This document shows, piece by piece, positions 38,546-49,988 of a stretch of DNA of 64,000 nucleotides. The stretch is taken from assembly GCF_963675905.1 (NCBI RefSeq), contig NZ_OY780936.1:2861946-2925945 (forward strand), written 5' to 3'. The translations under genes were made by a program, and so were the position numbers. This stretch comes from an uncultured Bacteroides sp. GTDB lineage: Bacteria; Bacteroidota; Bacteroidia; Bacteroidales; Bacteroidaceae. The notes under the pieces were generated by a model. The model saw nothing but the letters and a program-made list of their open reading frames with translations, ran no database searches and was not told the DNA's origin. Each line of letters opens with the position of its first letter. Within the stretch, counting starts at the first letter, position 1.

Positions 38546-39244
38546 ATGGGAAAACTGACAAAAAATCAAAAGTTGGCTGCCGCTAAAATTGAAGCAGGGA
38601 AAGCATACTCACTAAAAGAAGCATCAGCATTAGTAAAGGAAATAAGTACTACTAAATTTGACGCTTCATTAGATATTGATGTACGATTAGGTGTAGATCC
38701 ACGTAAAGCTAACCAAATGGTAAGAGGCGTTGTTTCTCTTCCTCACGGAACTGGTAAAGAAATAAAAGTCTTGGTTCTTTGTACACCTGATGCTGAAGCT
38801 GCTGCAAAAGAGGCCGGAGCTGATTATGTAGGTCTTGATGAATATATTGAAAAGATCAAAAGTGGATGGACAGACATTGATGTAATTATCACAATGCCAT
38901 CTATCATGGGTAAAATTGGTGCTTTAGGTCGTGTTCTAGGCCCACGTGGGTTAATGCCTAACCCTAAGAGTGGTACTGTAACTATGGATGTTGCTAAAGC
39001 TGTCAAAGAAGTTAAACAAGGAAAGATCGACTTCAAAGTTGATAAAAGTGGTATTGTTCACACTTCAATTGGTAAAGTTTCATTTGATTCAGATAAAATT
39101 CGTGAAAATGCAAAAGAATTTATCTCAACTCTTCTTAAACTAAAGCCAACAGCTGCTAAAGGCACATATATAAAGAGTATTTATCTTTCTAGTACAATGA
39201 GCTTGGGTATTAAAATTGACCCAAAATCAGTTGAGGAAATCTAA
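38546..39244 (+). CDS. rplA: 50S ribosomal protein uL1
   Basis: A 232-aa L1 of the mobile stalk with the signature [20 protein letters not shown]. In E. coli L1 represses rplKA by binding the leader; no such leader was identified here. rplJ follows by 14 nt. Confidence 0.98.
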   Translation: MGKLTKNQKLAAAKIEAGKAYSLKEASALVKEISTTKFDASLDIDVRLGVDPRKANQMVRGVVSLPHGTGKEIKVLVLCTPDAEAAAKEAGADYVGLDEYIEKIKSGWTDIDVIITMPSIMGKIGALGRVLGPRGLMPNPKSGTVTMDVAKAVKEVKQGKIDFKVDKSGIVHTSIGKVSFDSDKIRENAKEFISTLLKLKPTAAKGTYIKSIYLSSTMSLGIKIDPKSVEEI

Positions 39245-39258
39245 TAATAGGAGGAATA

Positions 39259-39771
39259 ATGAGAAAGGAAGATAAAAATACAGTAATTGAACAAATTGCT
39301 GCAACTACAAAAGAATATTCTCACTTCTATCTTGTAGATACAACTGCTATGAATGCAGCTTCTACAAGTGCATTAAGAAGAAAATGTTTTGAATCTGACA
39401 TAAAACTACTTGTCGTTAAAAACACTTTACTTCAAAAAGCATTAGATAGCTTAGAAGTAGATTATTCTCCTTTGTACGGATCACTAAAAGGATCTACCAC
39501 TGTTATGTTTTGTAATACTGGTAATGGTCCTGCAAAGTTGATCAAAAGTGTAGCTAAAGACGGTATACCTGGTCTTAAAGCTGCATACGTAGAAGAAAGT
39601 TTCTATGTAGGTGCAGACCAGCTAGAAGCTCTAATTAGTATCAAGAGTAAGAATGAAGTTATTGCTGACGTTATTGCTTTGCTGCAATCTCCAGCCAAGA
39701 ATGTTATTTCTTCTCTTCAATCAGGTGGAAACACCCTTCACGGAGTGCTAAAAACTCTTGGTGAAAGATAA
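39259..39771 (+). CDS. rplJ: 50S ribosomal protein uL10
   Basis: A 170-aa L10 beginning MRKEDKNTVIEQIAATTKEY. It is the stalk base that carries L7/L12 dimers on its C-terminal helix. AGGAGG lies 6 nt before the ATG. The rplA-rplJ spacer is too short for an L10-binding leader of the E. coli type. Confidence 0.97.
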   Translation: MRKEDKNTVIEQIAATTKEYSHFYLVDTTAMNAASTSALRRKCFESDIKLLVVKNTLLQKALDSLEVDYSPLYGSLKGSTTVMFCNTGNGPAKLIKSVAKDGIPGLKAAYVEESFYVGADQLEALISIKSKNEVIADVIALLQSPAKNVISSLQSGGNTLHGVLKTLGER

Positions 39772-39817
39772 ACCAAAACAAATTATTTAGTAAATTAAAC
39801 ATTAAAATCATACAAAA

Positions 39818-40192
39818 ATGGCAGATTTGAAAGCTTTTGCAGAACAATTAGTTAACTTAACAGTAAAAGAAGTTAATGAACTTGCTACTATCCTTAAAGA
39901 TGAATATGGTATTGAACCTGCTGCTGCAGCTGTTGCTGTTGCTGCTGGTCCTGCTGCAGGTGCAGCAGCTGCTGAAGAAAAAACTTCTTTTGATGTAGTA
40001 TTGAAAAGTGCAGGTAGCGCAAAATTACAAGTTGTTAAAGCAGTAAAAGAACAATGTGGTCTTGGCTTGAAAGAAGCTAAAGATTTAGTTGATGGCGCTC
40101 CTAGCGTAGTTAAAGAAGGTGTTGCTAAAGCTGATGCTGAAACATTGAAAAAAGCATTGGAAGAAGCTGGAGCTGAAGTTGAACTTAAATAA
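39818..40192 (+). CDS. rplL: 50S ribosomal protein bL7/L12
   Basis: A 124-aa L7/L12 with an N-terminal dimerisation domain, an Ala-rich hinge (about 34-52) and the C-terminal factor-binding domain [20 protein letters not shown]. It is followed by a strong hairpin before rpoB. Confidence 0.98.
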   Translation: MADLKAFAEQLVNLTVKEVNELATILKDEYGIEPAAAAVAVAAGPAAGAAAAEEKTSFDVVLKSAGSAKLQVVKAVKEQCGLGLKEAKDLVDGAPSVVKEGVAKADAETLKKALEEAGAEVELK

Positions 40193-40217
40193 CATTAGCC
40201 TGTTAATCAGGTAATTC

Positions 40218-40255
40218 GGTTAAGAGCCCTCCTTAAGAGGGTTCTTAACCTTTTT
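40218..40255 (+). terminator. Attenuator hairpin between rplL and rpoB
   Basis: GGTTAAGAGCCCTC (40218-40231) pairs with GAGGGTTCTTAACC (40237-40250) with one G-T pair and is followed by five T. It is a textbook intrinsic terminator inside the operon. As no promoter consensus is obvious before rpoB, it probably lets only part of transcription pass, as in the E. coli rplL-rpoB gap. Confidence 0.88.
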
Positions 40256-40296
40256 GTGTATATATTTATAAATAAGTTCTACAAATTCATTAACAG

Positions 40297-43200
40297 ATGT
40301 CTTCAAATACTGTAAATCAAAGAGTTAATTTTGCTTCTATCAAAAATCCATTCGGATATCCTGATTTCTTAGAAGTACAATTGAAGTCATTCAAAGACTT
40401 TCTACAATTAGATACCCCGCCAGAAAAGCGTAAAAATGAGGGATTGTACAAAGTATTTGCTGAAAACTTCCCTATAGCCGACACAAGAAATAATTTTGTT
40501 CTTGAGTTTTTGGACTACTATATTGATCCGCCAAGATATACAATCGATGATTGTATAGAGCGTGGATTAACTTATAGCGTCCCTTTAAAAGCAAAGCTCA
40601 AGTTATACTGCACTGACCCAGATCATGAAGACTTTGACACTGTTATTCAAGACGTGTTCCTAGGTCCAATTCCATATATGACGGATAAAGCAACATTCGT
40701 TATTAATGGTGCAGAACGAGTTGTTGTGTCTCAGCTTCACCGTTCACCAGGCGTTTTTTTTGGTCAAAGCGTCCATGCAAACGGTACAAAACTTTATTCA
40801 GCTCGTATAATACCATTCAAAGGTTCTTGGATTGAATTCGCAACAGACATTAATAATGTGATGTATGCGTATATTGATCGTAAGAAAAAATTGCCCGTAA
40901 CAACTTTATTAAGAGCAATAGGCTTTGAAAAAGACAAAGATATTCTTGAAATATTCGATCTTGCAGAAGATATTAAAGTAAACAAGAGTAATCTTAAAAA
41001 AATTGTTGGCAGAAAACTTGCAGCTAGAGTATTAAAGACTTGGGTAGAAGATTTCGTAGATGAAGACACAGGTGAAGTTGTGTCAATCGAACGTAATGAA
41101 GTTATTATCGATCGTGAGACTATACTAGAACAAGAACACATTGACGAAATTCTGGAATCAGGTGTTCAGAGTATTCTCATACATAAAGATGAACCAAATC
41201 AATCTGATTATTCAATTATATATAATACACTTCAGAAAGATCCTAGTAACTCAGAAAAAGAAGCTGTATTATACATATATAGACAGCTTCGTAATGCAGA
41301 CCCTGCAGATGATGCTAGTGCACGAGAAGTTATCAATAATCTGTTCTTCTCTGAAAAAAGATATGATTTAGGTGAAGTTGGTAGATATAGGATTAATAAG
41401 AAATTAGATCTTTCTACCAGCATGGATGTCAAGGTTTTGACAAAAGAAGATATTATAGAAATCATTAAATATTTAATTGAGTTGATAAACTCAAAGGCAA
41501 TAGTTGATGATATCGACCATTTAAGTAACAGACGTGTACGCACAGTTGGAGAACAGCTATCAAATCAATTTGCCATTGGTTTAGCTCGTATGTCTCGTAC
41601 AATACGTGAAAGAATGAATGTAAGAGATAATGAAGTTTTCACTCCAATAGACTTGATTAATGCGAAGACAATTTCTTCTGTTATTAATACTTTCTTTGGA
41701 ACAAACGCTTTGTCTCAATTTATGGACCAAACAAATCCATTGGCTGAAATAACTCATAAAAGACGTATGTCTGCCCTTGGTCCAGGTGGTCTATCTCGTG
41801 AACGAGCCGGTTTTGAGGTTCGTGACGTTCACTATACACATTATGGTCGTCTCTGCCCTATTGAGACTCCAGAAGGTCCAAACATTGGTTTGATCTCATC
41901 ATTATGTGTATATGCTAAAATTAATGATCTTGGATTTATTGAGACTCCATATAGAAAAGTTGGAGATAGTAAAGTTGATTTTTCATCAGAAGGACTAACC
42001 TACTTAACTGCAGAAGAAGAAGAAGGAAAGATTATTGCTCAAGGAAATGCTCCTGTAGATAATGACGGTAAATTTATTAATTCTAGAATAAATTCTCGAC
42101 AAGATGCTGATTTTCCTGTAGTTGACCCTTCAGAAGTTGAACTTATGGACGTTGCTCCTCAACAAATCGCATCTATTGCAGCATCACTGATTCCTTTCTT
42201 GGAACATGATGATGCTAACCGCGCATTAATGGGATCTAACATGATGCGCCAGGCTGTTCCATTATTAAAATGTGAATCGCCAATCGTAGGTACAGGTATA
42301 GAAAAGCAACTAGTCGAAGATTCACGCACACAAATTGCTGCTGAGGGTGATGGTGTTATTGAATTTGTTGACGCAACTGTTATCAAGGTACGTTATGACC
42401 GAACAGAAGACGAAGACTTTGTTAGTTTTGAAAGTGCATTAAAAGAGTACAAGTTACCTAAATTCCGCAAAACTAACCAAAATATGACTATTGACCTTCG
42501 TCCAATATGCTCTAAAGGACAAAGAGTCAAAGCTAAAGATATCTTAACAGAAGGTTACTCTACACAAAATGGTGAGCTAGCTCTTGGTAAGAATCTTTTA
42601 GTAGCATTCATGCCATGGAAAGGATATAATTATGAGGATGCGATCGTTTTAAATGAAAGAATTGTTCGCGAAGACTTACTAACATCAGTACACGTTGAAG
42701 AATACGCCTTAGAGGTTCGTGAAACAAAACGTGGTATGGAAGAATTAACTGCTGATATTCCAAATGTTAGTGAAGAAGCCACAAAAGACCTTGATGAAAA
42801 CGGAATTGTACGTATTGGTGCAAGAATCCAACCAGGGGATATACTTATTGGTAAGATCACGCCAAAAGGTGAATCAGATCCTTCTCCAGAAGAGAAACTT
42901 CTTAGAGCAATCTTTGGAGATAAGGCTGGTGATGTTAAAGATGCTTCTTTAAAAGCTTCTCCTTCTCTAAAAGGAGTCATTATTGATAAAAGACTCTTCT
43001 CTCGAGTGGTTAAAAATAGGAGCTCTAAATTAGCCGATAAAGCTTTATTACCAAAAATTGATGATGAATTTGAAGCTAAAGCTGATAATTTGAAATCAAT
43101 TTTAATAGAGAAACTTCTTATTTTAACAGAAGGAAAAACATCACAAGGAGTAAAAGACTACTTAGGAGCAGATGTTATTGCAAAAGGAGCACCTTTTACA

Positions 43201-44109
43201 GCAACAGTTCTTGGGAATCTTGACTTTACTGCTATCCAGCTAAGCAAATGGACTGCAGATGCTCATAAGAATGAAATGATTCGTGACTTGATTCTTAACT
43301 ATTTGAAAAAATACAAAGAATTAGACGCTGAATTAAAACGTAAGAAGTTCAGCATCACTATTGGTGATGAACTGCCAGCCGGTATCATCCAAATGGCTAA
43401 AGTTTATATCGCTAAAAAACGCAAGATCAGCGTAGGTGACAAAATGGCAGGACGACATGGTAATAAAGGTATCGTATCTAGAATTGTAAGACAAGAAGAT
43501 ATGCCATTCCTAGCAGACGGTACTCCTGTAGACATTTGCCTTAACCCATTAGGTGTGCCATCACGTATGAACTTAGGACAGATTTTTGAAACTGTTCTTG
43601 GATGGGCAGGTAAAGAACTAGGTGTTAAATTTGCAACTCCAATCTTTGATGGTGCTACACTAGAAAGCATAACAGAATGGACAGACAAAGCAGGTGTACC
43701 TCGCTTCGGTAAAAGCTACCTTTATGACGGTGGTACTGGTGATCGTTTTGACCAACCAGCTACAGTCGGTGTAATTTACATGCTTAAGTTGGGACACATG
43801 GTTGAAGACAAGATGCATGCACGTTCTATCGGACCATACTCATTAATCACTCAGCAGCCTCTAGGTGGTAAAGCACAATTTGGTGGACAGCGTTTTGGAG
43901 AAATGGAAGTTTGGGCTCTTGAAGCATTTGGCGCATCTCACATTCTCCAGGAAATCCTTACAATTAAATCTGATGACGTGGTAGGACGTTCAAAAGCTTA
44001 TGAAGCTATTGTTAAAGGTGATCCTATGCCACAGCCTGGTATTCCAGAATCTCTCAATGTATTATTGCATGAATTAAGAGGTCTTGGACTAAGTATTAAC
44101 TTAGAATAA
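40297..44109 (+). CDS. rpoB: DNA-directed RNA polymerase beta subunit
   Basis: A 1270-aa beta subunit. Conserved elements include [18 protein letters not shown], the rifampicin-pocket segment [18 protein letters not shown] and [19 protein letters not shown] (wild-type residues at the common resistance positions), [14 protein letters not shown] and the C-terminal [20 protein letters not shown]. Its length matches Bacteroides beta. It lies 32 nt before rpoC. Confidence 0.99.
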   Translation: MSSNTVNQRVNFASIKNPFGYPDFLEVQLKSFKDFLQLDTPPEKRKNEGLYKVFAENFPIADTRNNFVLEFLDYYIDPPRYTIDDCIERGLTYSVPLKAKLKLYCTDPDHEDFDTVIQDVFLGPIPYMTDKATFVINGAERVVVSQLHRSPGVFFGQSVHANGTKLYSARIIPFKGSWIEFATDINNVMYAYIDRKKKLPVTTLLRAIGFEKDKDILEIFDLAEDIKVNKSNLKKIVGRKLAARVLKTWVEDFVDEDTGEVVSIERNEVIIDRETILEQEHIDEILESGVQSILIHKDEPNQSDYSIIYNTLQKDPSNSEKEAVLYIYRQLRNADPADDASAREVINNLFFSEKRYDLGEVGRYRINKKLDLSTSMDVKVLTKEDIIEIIKYLIELINSKAIVDDIDHLSNRRVRTVGEQLSNQFAIGLARMSRTIRERMNVRDNEVFTPIDLINAKTISSVINTFFGTNALSQFMDQTNPLAEITHKRRMSALGPGGLSRERAGFEVRDVHYTHYGRLCPIETPEGPNIGLISSLCVYAKINDLGFIETPYRKVGDSKVDFSSEGLTYLTAEEEEGKIIAQGNAPVDNDGKFINSRINSRQDADFPVVDPSEVELMDVAPQQIASIAASLIPFLEHDDANRALMGSNMMRQAVPLLKCESPIVGTGIEKQLVEDSRTQIAAEGDGVIEFVDATVIKVRYDRTEDEDFVSFESALKEYKLPKFRKTNQNMTIDLRPICSKGQRVKAKDILTEGYSTQNGELALGKNLLVAFMPWKGYNYEDAIVLNERIVREDLLTSVHVEEYALEVRETKRGMEELTADIPNVSEEATKDLDENGIVRIGARIQPGDILIGKITPKGESDPSPEEKLLRAIFGDKAGDVKDASLKASPSLKGVIIDKRLFSRVVKNRSSKLADKALLPKIDDEFEAKADNLKSILIEKLLILTEGKTSQGVKDYLGADVIAKGAPFTATVLGNLDFTAIQLSKWTADAHKNEMIRDLILNYLKKYKELDAELKRKKFSITIGDELPAGIIQMAKVYIAKKRKISVGDKMAGRHGNKGIVSRIVRQEDMPFLADGTPVDICLNPLGVPSRMNLGQIFETVLGWAGKELGVKFATPIFDGATLESITEWTDKAGVPRFGKSYLYDGGTGDRFDQPATVGVIYMLKLGHMVEDKMHARSIGPYSLITQQPLGGKAQFGGQRFGEMEVWALEAFGASHILQEILTIKSDDVVGRSKAYEAIVKGDPMPQPGIPESLNVLLHELRGLGLSINLE

Positions 44110-44141
44110 TTAATAGATAACTCTTTACATAAATTAATCGT

Positions 44142-47100
44142 ATGGCTTTTAGAAAAGAAAATAAGATAAAGAGTAATTTCTCGAAAATATCAATTGGGTT
44201 AGCTTCTCCTGAAGAAATCCTTGAGAATTCGAGTGGTGAAGTATTGAAGCCTGAAACTATCAATTACCGTACATATAAACCCGAACGAGATGGTTTATTT
44301 TGTGAACGTATTTTTGGTCCAATCAAGGATTACGAATGTCATTGTGGTAAATACAAAAGAATTCGTTACAAAGGAATCGTTTGCGACAGATGTGGTGTTG
44401 AAGTTACAGAAAAGAAAGTTAGACGTGAACGCATGGGACACATCCAATTGGTTGTTCCAGTTGCACATATCTGGTATTTTCGCTCACTTCCAAACAAGAT
44501 TGGCTATTTGTTAGGTTTACCTACCAAGAAGCTTGATTCAATCATTTACTATGAGCGTTATGTTGTAATTCAGCCAGGTATAAAAGAGGCTGATGGTATT
44601 AATGCATATGATTTATTATCTGAGGAAGAATATCTAGATGTACTAGAAACTCTTCCAAAAGAAAACCAATATTTAGAAGATACAGATCCTAATAAGTTTA
44701 TTGCTAAAATGGGAGCTGAAGCTATCTACGATTTATTGGCACGTCTTGACCTGGACACTTTGTCTTATGAATTAAGACATAAAGCAAGCAATGATTCATC
44801 ACAACAACGTAAAAATGAAGCTTTAAAGCGTTTGCAAGTTGTTGAATCTTTCAGAGCTTCGAAAGGACGTAATAAGCCAGAGTGGATGATTGTACGTATA
44901 GTACCAGTTATTCCACCAGAATTAAGACCATTAGTTCCTTTGGACGGAGGTCGCTTTGCTACATCAGATTTAAATGATTTATATCGTCGTGTTATAATTC
45001 GTAATAATCGTCTTAAGAGATTGATCGAGATTAAGGCTCCTGAGGTTATTTTACGTAATGAAAAGCGTATGTTACAAGAATCTATCGATTCATTATTCGA
45101 TAATTCGCGTAAATCAAGTGCTGTTAAAACAGATGCCAACCGTCCTTTGAAATCTTTATCTGATAGTTTAAAAGGTAAACAAGGACGTTTCCGCCAGAAC
45201 TTATTAGGTAAACGTGTTGACTACTCTGCGCGTTCAGTAATTGTTGTAGGACCTGAGTTAAAGATGCACGAATGTGGTATTCCTAAATTAATGGCTGCAG
45301 AATTATACAAACCATTTGTCATTCGTAAACTGATTGAAAGAGGTATTGTTAAGACTGTAAAATCTGCTAAAAAAATTGTAGATCGTAAGGAACCTGTTAT
45401 TTGGGATATCTTGGAATATGTAATGAAAGGTCATCCAGTTCTGTTGAACCGTGCACCGACATTGCACCGTTTGGGTATCCAGGCTTTCCAGCCTAAGATG
45501 ATTGAAGGAAAAGCTATCCAACTTCACCCACTTGCATGTACAGCGTTCAATGCTGACTTTGATGGTGACCAGATGGCTGTTCACTTACCACTTAGCAATG
45601 AAGCTGTTTTGGAAGCTCAGATGTTGATGCTTGCATCACATAACATTCTTAACCCTGCTAATGGTGCTCCAATTACAGTGCCTTCACAGGATATGGTGCT
45701 CGGTTTGTATTACATTACAAAACTAAGAAAAGGAGCTAAAGGAGAAGGTCTTACTTTCTACGGACCAGAAGAAGCAACAATTGCATACAACGAAGGTAAA
45801 GTAGACATACACGCTATTATCAACGTAGTTGTTAAAGACCTCGATGAGAATGGTAATATTGTTGATGTATTAATGAAAGAAACCTCTGTTGGACGTGTTA
45901 TTGTAAATGAGATTGTTCCTGCAGAAGTTGGATATATTAATAGAATTATTTCCAAGAAATCTCTTCGCGAGATTATTGGTGATGTTATTAAAATTTGTGG
46001 AGTTGCTAAGACAGCAGACTTCCTCGATGGTATCAAGAACTTAGGTTATAGAATGGCATTCCAAGGTGGTCTGTCTTTCAACTTGGATGATATTATCATC
46101 CCAAAAGAAAAACAAACATTAGTTCAACGTGGATATGATGAAGTAGAACAGGTTGTAAATAACTACAACATGGGATTCATCACCAACAATGAACGTTATA
46201 ATCAGGTTATTGATATTTGGACACACGTAAATTCAGAGTTATCTAACATCTTGATGAAAACTATTTCTACAGATGACCAAGGTTTCAACTCTGTATATAT
46301 GATGCTTGACTCAGGTGCCCGTGGTTCTAAAGAACAGATTCGTCAGCTTTCAGGTATGCGTGGTTTGATGGCTAAACCGCAAAAAGCTGGTGCTGAAGGA
46401 GGTCAAATTATTGAAAACCCAATTCTTTCTAACTTTAAAGAAGGGCTGTCAGTACTTGAATACTTTATTTCAACCCACGGTGCCCGTAAAGGTTTGGCCG
46501 ATACAGCGCTTAAGACAGCTGATGCTGGATACTTGACTCGTCGTTTAGTTGACGTTTCACATGACGTTATTATCAATGAAGAAGACTGTGGTACACTTCG
46601 TGGATTAATTTGTACAGAACTGAAAAACAACGAAGACGTTATTGCAACTTTATTCGAACGAATCCTAGGCCGTGTTTCTGTTCATGATATTATTCACCCA
46701 ACAACAGGAGAATTACTTGTTGCTAGTGGAGAGCAAATCACAGAAAACGTTGCACAAAAGATTGAAGATTCACCTATTGAAAGCGTAGAAATCCGTTCAG
46801 TTTTAACCTGCGAATCGAAGAAAGGTGTTTGTGCTAAGTGTTACGGTCGTAACCTTTCTACTAACAGAATGGTTCAAAAAGGAGAAGCTGTTGGAGTTAT
46901 CGCTGCACAATCTATTGGTGAACCAGGTACTCAGTTGACTCTTCGTACATTCCACGCCGGTGGTACTGCTGCCAATATTGCAGCAAATGCTGGTGTAAAA
47001 GCTAAATACAATGGACGCTTGGAATTTGAAGAACTTCGTACTGTAGATGCTGTTGACGAAAATGGCGAAGCAATTAAGATCGTTGTTGGACGTCTTGCAG

Positions 47101-48428
47101 AATTAAGAATTGTTGATGTAAACACAAATATAGTTCTTTCAAACCACACGATACCTTACGGTTCTACTTTATATGCTAATGAAGGAGAAGTTGTAGAGAA
47201 AGGTAAAGTTATCTGTAAGTGGGATCCATTTAACGCAGTTATTATTACTGAAGCAACAGGTAAGATTGAATTTGAAAGTGTAATTGAAAACGTTACCTAT
47301 AAAGTTGAGTCTGATGAAGCAACAGGTTTACGCGAATATATCATTATCGAATCAAGAGATAAAACGAAAGTGCCTTCAGCCCATATTGTGGACGAAAATG
47401 GCGAGCTAATTCGTACTTATAACTTCCCGGTAGGTGGTCACGTTGTAATTGAGAATGGCCAGAAAGTTAAATCCGGCGATATTCTTGTTAAGATTCCTCG
47501 TGCAGTAGGTAAGGCTGGTGATATCACCGGTGGTCTTCCTCGTGTAACTGAATTATTCGAAGCACGTAATCCATCAAATCCAGCTGTTGTATCTGAAATT
47601 GATGGTGAAGTAACAATGGGTAAGATCAAACGTGGTAATCGAGAGATCGTAGTTACATCTAAAACAGGCGAAGTTAAAAAGTATCTAGTTTCTCTTTCTA
47701 AACAAATTCTTGTTCAGGAAAATGACTATGTACGTGCCGGAACCCCTCTTTCTGATGGAGCTACTACACCTGCAGATATCTTGGCTATCAAAGGTCCAAC
47801 AGCAGTTCAGGAATATATCGTGAATGAAGTTCAGGATGTATACCGTCTACAGGGTGTAAAAATCAACGATAAGCACTTTGAGGTAATTGTTCGTCAGATG
47901 ATGCGTAAAGTTCAGATCAATGATCCAGGAGATACTAGATTCCTAGAACAACAAGTTGTAGACAAACTTGACTTCATGGAAGAAAATGATCATATCTGGG
48001 GCAAGAAGGTTGTGATTGACTCTGGAGACTCTCAAAATTTACAACCTGGACAGATTGTTACAGCTCGTAAACTTAGAGACGAAAACAGTATGTTGAAACG
48101 TCGTGACTTGAAACCTGTAGAAGTACGTGATGCTATTGCTGCTACATCTACACAGATTCTTCAAGGTATTACCCGTGCGGCACTTCAGACTAAGAGCTTT
48201 ATGTCAGCTGCTTCCTTCCAGGAAACAACAAAGGTATTAAATGAAGCTGCTATCAATGGTAAAATTGACAAGCTAGAAGGTATGAAAGAAAATGTTATTT
48301 GTGGACATTTAATTCCTGCCGGAACTGGTCAACGCGAATATGATAAGATTATTGTTGGTTCTAAAGAAGAATATGATCGAATTCTTGCAAATCGTAAAAC
48401 AGTGTTAGACTACAGTGAAGTAGAATAA
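44142..48428 (+). CDS. rpoC: DNA-directed RNA polymerase beta' subunit
   Basis: A 1428-aa beta' subunit. The N-terminal zinc ribbon has CHCG and CDRCG, the catalytic loop is [16 protein letters not shown], and a second zinc site is visible in [19 protein letters not shown]. The trigger-loop region [20 protein letters not shown] is complete. Its own terminator, directly downstream, is interrupted by IS copy 2. Confidence 0.99.
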   Translation: MAFRKENKIKSNFSKISIGLASPEEILENSSGEVLKPETINYRTYKPERDGLFCERIFGPIKDYECHCGKYKRIRYKGIVCDRCGVEVTEKKVRRERMGHIQLVVPVAHIWYFRSLPNKIGYLLGLPTKKLDSIIYYERYVVIQPGIKEADGINAYDLLSEEEYLDVLETLPKENQYLEDTDPNKFIAKMGAEAIYDLLARLDLDTLSYELRHKASNDSSQQRKNEALKRLQVVESFRASKGRNKPEWMIVRIVPVIPPELRPLVPLDGGRFATSDLNDLYRRVIIRNNRLKRLIEIKAPEVILRNEKRMLQESIDSLFDNSRKSSAVKTDANRPLKSLSDSLKGKQGRFRQNLLGKRVDYSARSVIVVGPELKMHECGIPKLMAAELYKPFVIRKLIERGIVKTVKSAKKIVDRKEPVIWDILEYVMKGHPVLLNRAPTLHRLGIQAFQPKMIEGKAIQLHPLACTAFNADFDGDQMAVHLPLSNEAVLEAQMLMLASHNILNPANGAPITVPSQDMVLGLYYITKLRKGAKGEGLTFYGPEEATIAYNEGKVDIHAIINVVVKDLDENGNIVDVLMKETSVGRVIVNEIVPAEVGYINRIISKKSLREIIGDVIKICGVAKTADFLDGIKNLGYRMAFQGGLSFNLDDIIIPKEKQTLVQRGYDEVEQVVNNYNMGFITNNERYNQVIDIWTHVNSELSNILMKTISTDDQGFNSVYMMLDSGARGSKEQIRQLSGMRGLMAKPQKAGAEGGQIIENPILSNFKEGLSVLEYFISTHGARKGLADTALKTADAGYLTRRLVDVSHDVIINEEDCGTLRGLICTELKNNEDVIATLFERILGRVSVHDIIHPTTGELLVASGEQITENVAQKIEDSPIESVEIRSVLTCESKKGVCAKCYGRNLSTNRMVQKGEAVGVIAAQSIGEPGTQLTLRTFHAGGTAANIAANAGVKAKYNGRLEFEELRTVDAVDENGEAIKIVVGRLAELRIVDVNTNIVLSNHTIPYGSTLYANEGEVVEKGKVICKWDPFNAVIITEATGKIEFESVIENVTYKVESDEATGLREYIIIESRDKTKVPSAHIVDENGELIRTYNFPVGGHVVIENGQKVKSGDILVKIPRAVGKAGDITGGLPRVTELFEARNPSNPAVVSEIDGEVTMGKIKRGNREIVVTSKTGEVKKYLVSLSKQILVQENDYVRAGTPLSDGATTPADILAIKGPTAVQEYIVNEVQDVYRLQGVKINDKHFEVIVRQMMRKVQINDPGDTRFLEQQVVDKLDFMEENDHIWGKKVVIDSGDSQNLQPGQIVTARKLRDENSMLKRRDLKPVEVRDAIAATSTQILQGITRAALQTKSFMSAASFQETTKVLNEAAINGKIDKLEGMKENVICGHLIPAGTGQREYDKIIVGSKEEYDRILANRKTVLDYSEVE

Positions 48429-48446
48429 ACATTAAATATATTTTTT

Positions 48447-48465
48447 AAAAGAGAGTGTTCTAAAA
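48447..48465 (+). terminator. Left half of the rpoC terminator split by IS copy 2
   Basis: AAAAGAGAGTGTTC (48447-48460) pairs along 14 bases with GGGCACTCTCTTTT at 49917-49930, with two G-T pairs. The rebuilt loop is TAAAA, present on both sides of the IS as a 5-bp target duplication (48461-48465 and 49912-49916). Confidence 0.87.
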
Positions 48466-48472
48466 TGATATG

Positions 48473-48506
48473 AACCCCGAAAGTTAGACAAAAAACTTTC
48501 GGGGTT
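48473..48506 (+). terminator. Terminator-like hairpin at the IS left end, copy 2
   Basis: The same 13-bp perfect stem as in copy 1 (CCCCGAAAGTT paired with AACTTTCGGGG, plus flanking pairs), followed by TTATT, now stands 45 nt after the rpoC stop codon. It may replace the interrupted rpoC terminator. Confidence 0.75.
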
Positions 48507-48511
48507 TTATT

Positions 48512-49051
48512 ATGCAAGAAAAGAAAAAGCTCAAGAAGCATACCGATGCAGATAGGCTAAGGTATATGCATTTGATAGAAGATGGAATATCAATAACTGC
48601 TATTCATAAAAAATATGGTATTAGTGATCGTTTACTATTAACATTATGGCATAAATACCAAGAGTTTGGTCCAACTTCAATAAAGAAAGGAAATAAATTC
48701 AAGGTCAATTCATACATTAAGAAACAAATTGTTCGTGATATTGAAGATAACCATATAACTTTGCACGCAGCTTCGCAAAAGTATGGTCCAAGTATAAGTG
48801 CTATAGAGACCTGGCTAAAGATTGCAAGGCGAGACGGAATTCAAACTTTAGATATCGTTAGAAAACGTGGTAGACCACCAGGTATGAGTAGACCAAGAAA
48901 AAACAGCAAACCGCTTACTGAGTTAGAGAAGCTCCAAAAGGAGAATTTGGAACTCAAGACTGAAATAGCTTTGCTAAAAAAAGTGAGAGCCTTAGTCGAG
49001 GAAAGGAATGCCCGTCTACGCGAGATTGGGCGCAAGCCATCGAAGAACTAA
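48512..49051 (+). CDS. IS3-family transposase OrfA, copy 2
   Basis: The product is identical to OrfA of copy 1 (179 aa; two HTH regions, AT-hook-like KRGRPPG, leucine zipper). The A7G slip site is at 48976-48983, with the downstream stem at 48989-49054. Confidence 0.93.
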   Translation: MQEKKKLKKHTDADRLRYMHLIEDGISITAIHKKYGISDRLLLTLWHKYQEFGPTSIKKGNKFKVNSYIKKQIVRDIEDNHITLHAASQKYGPSISAIETWLKIARRDGIQTLDIVRKRGRPPGMSRPRKNSKPLTELEKLQKENLELKTEIALLKKVRALVEERNARLREIGRKPSKN

Positions 49052-49054
49052 GGC
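48976..49054 (+). promoter_or_regulatory. Programmed -1 frameshift signal, copy 2
   Basis: The same A7G tract, 5-nt spacer and GCCTTAG/CTAAGGC stem as in copy 1. Confidence 0.8.
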
Positions 49055-49077
49055 AGAAAGGATATCCTCTGGAGTAT

Positions 49078-49878
49078 ATGCTCATGAGGATAAAGATGGC
49101 TCGTTCCGTGTTTTACTATCATCGAAAACGCTTAAATCAAGCTGATGGATATGATATCATAAGGAATAAGATAAGGGATATATACCAGGAGAATCATGGG
49201 CGTTATGGATACAGGAGAATCTGCTATACTTTGCGCAATAGTGACATACTCATAAACCATAAGACAGTGCAGAAACTAATGCTGCAGATTGGTCTTAAGG
49301 CTAAAAGAAAGAAACGTCATTACCATTCATATAAAGGTGAGATTGGTAAAATAGCACCTAATGTTATAGGACGAAACTTTGATGCCGACAAGCCCAACCA
49401 AAAATGGACTACTGACGTTACACAGGTATGTATACATGATGTTAAGATGTATCTCTCCCCTATACTTGACATGCATAATGGAGAAATAATATCATATACA
49501 ATATCCAGGAGTCCCAATTTGAATATGGCAATAAACATGCTGAAAGCTGCATTCAAAAAAAACACAAATCTGAATGGGCTAGTATTACATTCTGATCAAG
49601 GATGGCATTATCAGCATGCCATATACCAAAAGTTGCTTAAGGACAGAGGAATCATTCAAAGTATGTCTCGTAAAGGTAACTGTCTGGACAATGCAATGAT
49701 GGAAAATTTCTTTGGATTAATGAAGAATGAACTGCTTTATATTAATAAATTCAGTTCCATCGAAGATTTTGAAGAAGAACTAAGAAAATATATTTGGTGG
49801 TATAACAATAAAAGAATTAAGCTTAGATTAAAAGGTATGAGCCCGGTACAATACCGAGCTCACACAAATATAAATTAA
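49078..49878 (+). CDS. IS3-family transposase OrfB (DDE integrase), copy 2
   Basis: The product is identical to OrfB of copy 1, with the full DD(35)E triad. It is intact and probably made as a 455-aa OrfAB frameshift product. Confidence 0.95.
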   Translation: MLMRIKMARSVFYYHRKRLNQADGYDIIRNKIRDIYQENHGRYGYRRICYTLRNSDILINHKTVQKLMLQIGLKAKRKKRHYHSYKGEIGKIAPNVIGRNFDADKPNQKWTTDVTQVCIHDVKMYLSPILDMHNGEIISYTISRSPNLNMAINMLKAAFKKNTNLNGLVLHSDQGWHYQHAIYQKLLKDRGIIQSMSRKGNCLDNAMMENFFGLMKNELLYINKFSSIEDFEEELRKYIWWYNNKRIKLRLKGMSPVQYRAHTNIN

Positions 49879-49916
49879 TTATTAAACGTCTAACTTTTCG
49901 GGGTCACTTCATAAAA

Positions 49917-49933
49917 GGGCACTCTCTTTTTTT
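49917..49933 (+). terminator. Right half of the rpoC terminator split by IS copy 2
   Basis: GGGCACTCTCTTTTTTT is the 3' arm and U-tract of the hairpin begun at 48447-48460. The partner arm is 1.46 kb upstream. Confidence 0.87.
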
Positions 49934-49988
49934 ATGCATATATAAACTGTCCTCAATTAGAATTGCTTTTCATAAATCGAATTAGATT

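Larger units (their letters stand above)
48466..49911 (+). mobile_element. IS3-family insertion sequence (IS150-like), copy 2
   Basis: A 1446-bp copy, by eye identical to copy 1 and in the same orientation. It is flanked by the 5-bp direct repeat TAAAA. It lies in the loop of the rpoC terminator hairpin. Both open reading frames and the slippery site are intact. Confidence 0.95.

Noticed and set aside
21798..49911. Composite transposon formed by the two IS copies
   Set aside because: The interior consists of essential housekeeping genes in an order typical of the lineage, and copy 2 has its own target duplication, which indicates a separate insertion.
20500..49911. Inversion of the 25-kb segment by recombination between the two IS copies
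   Set aside because: The copies are in direct orientation; homologous recombination between them gives deletion or duplication, not inversion.
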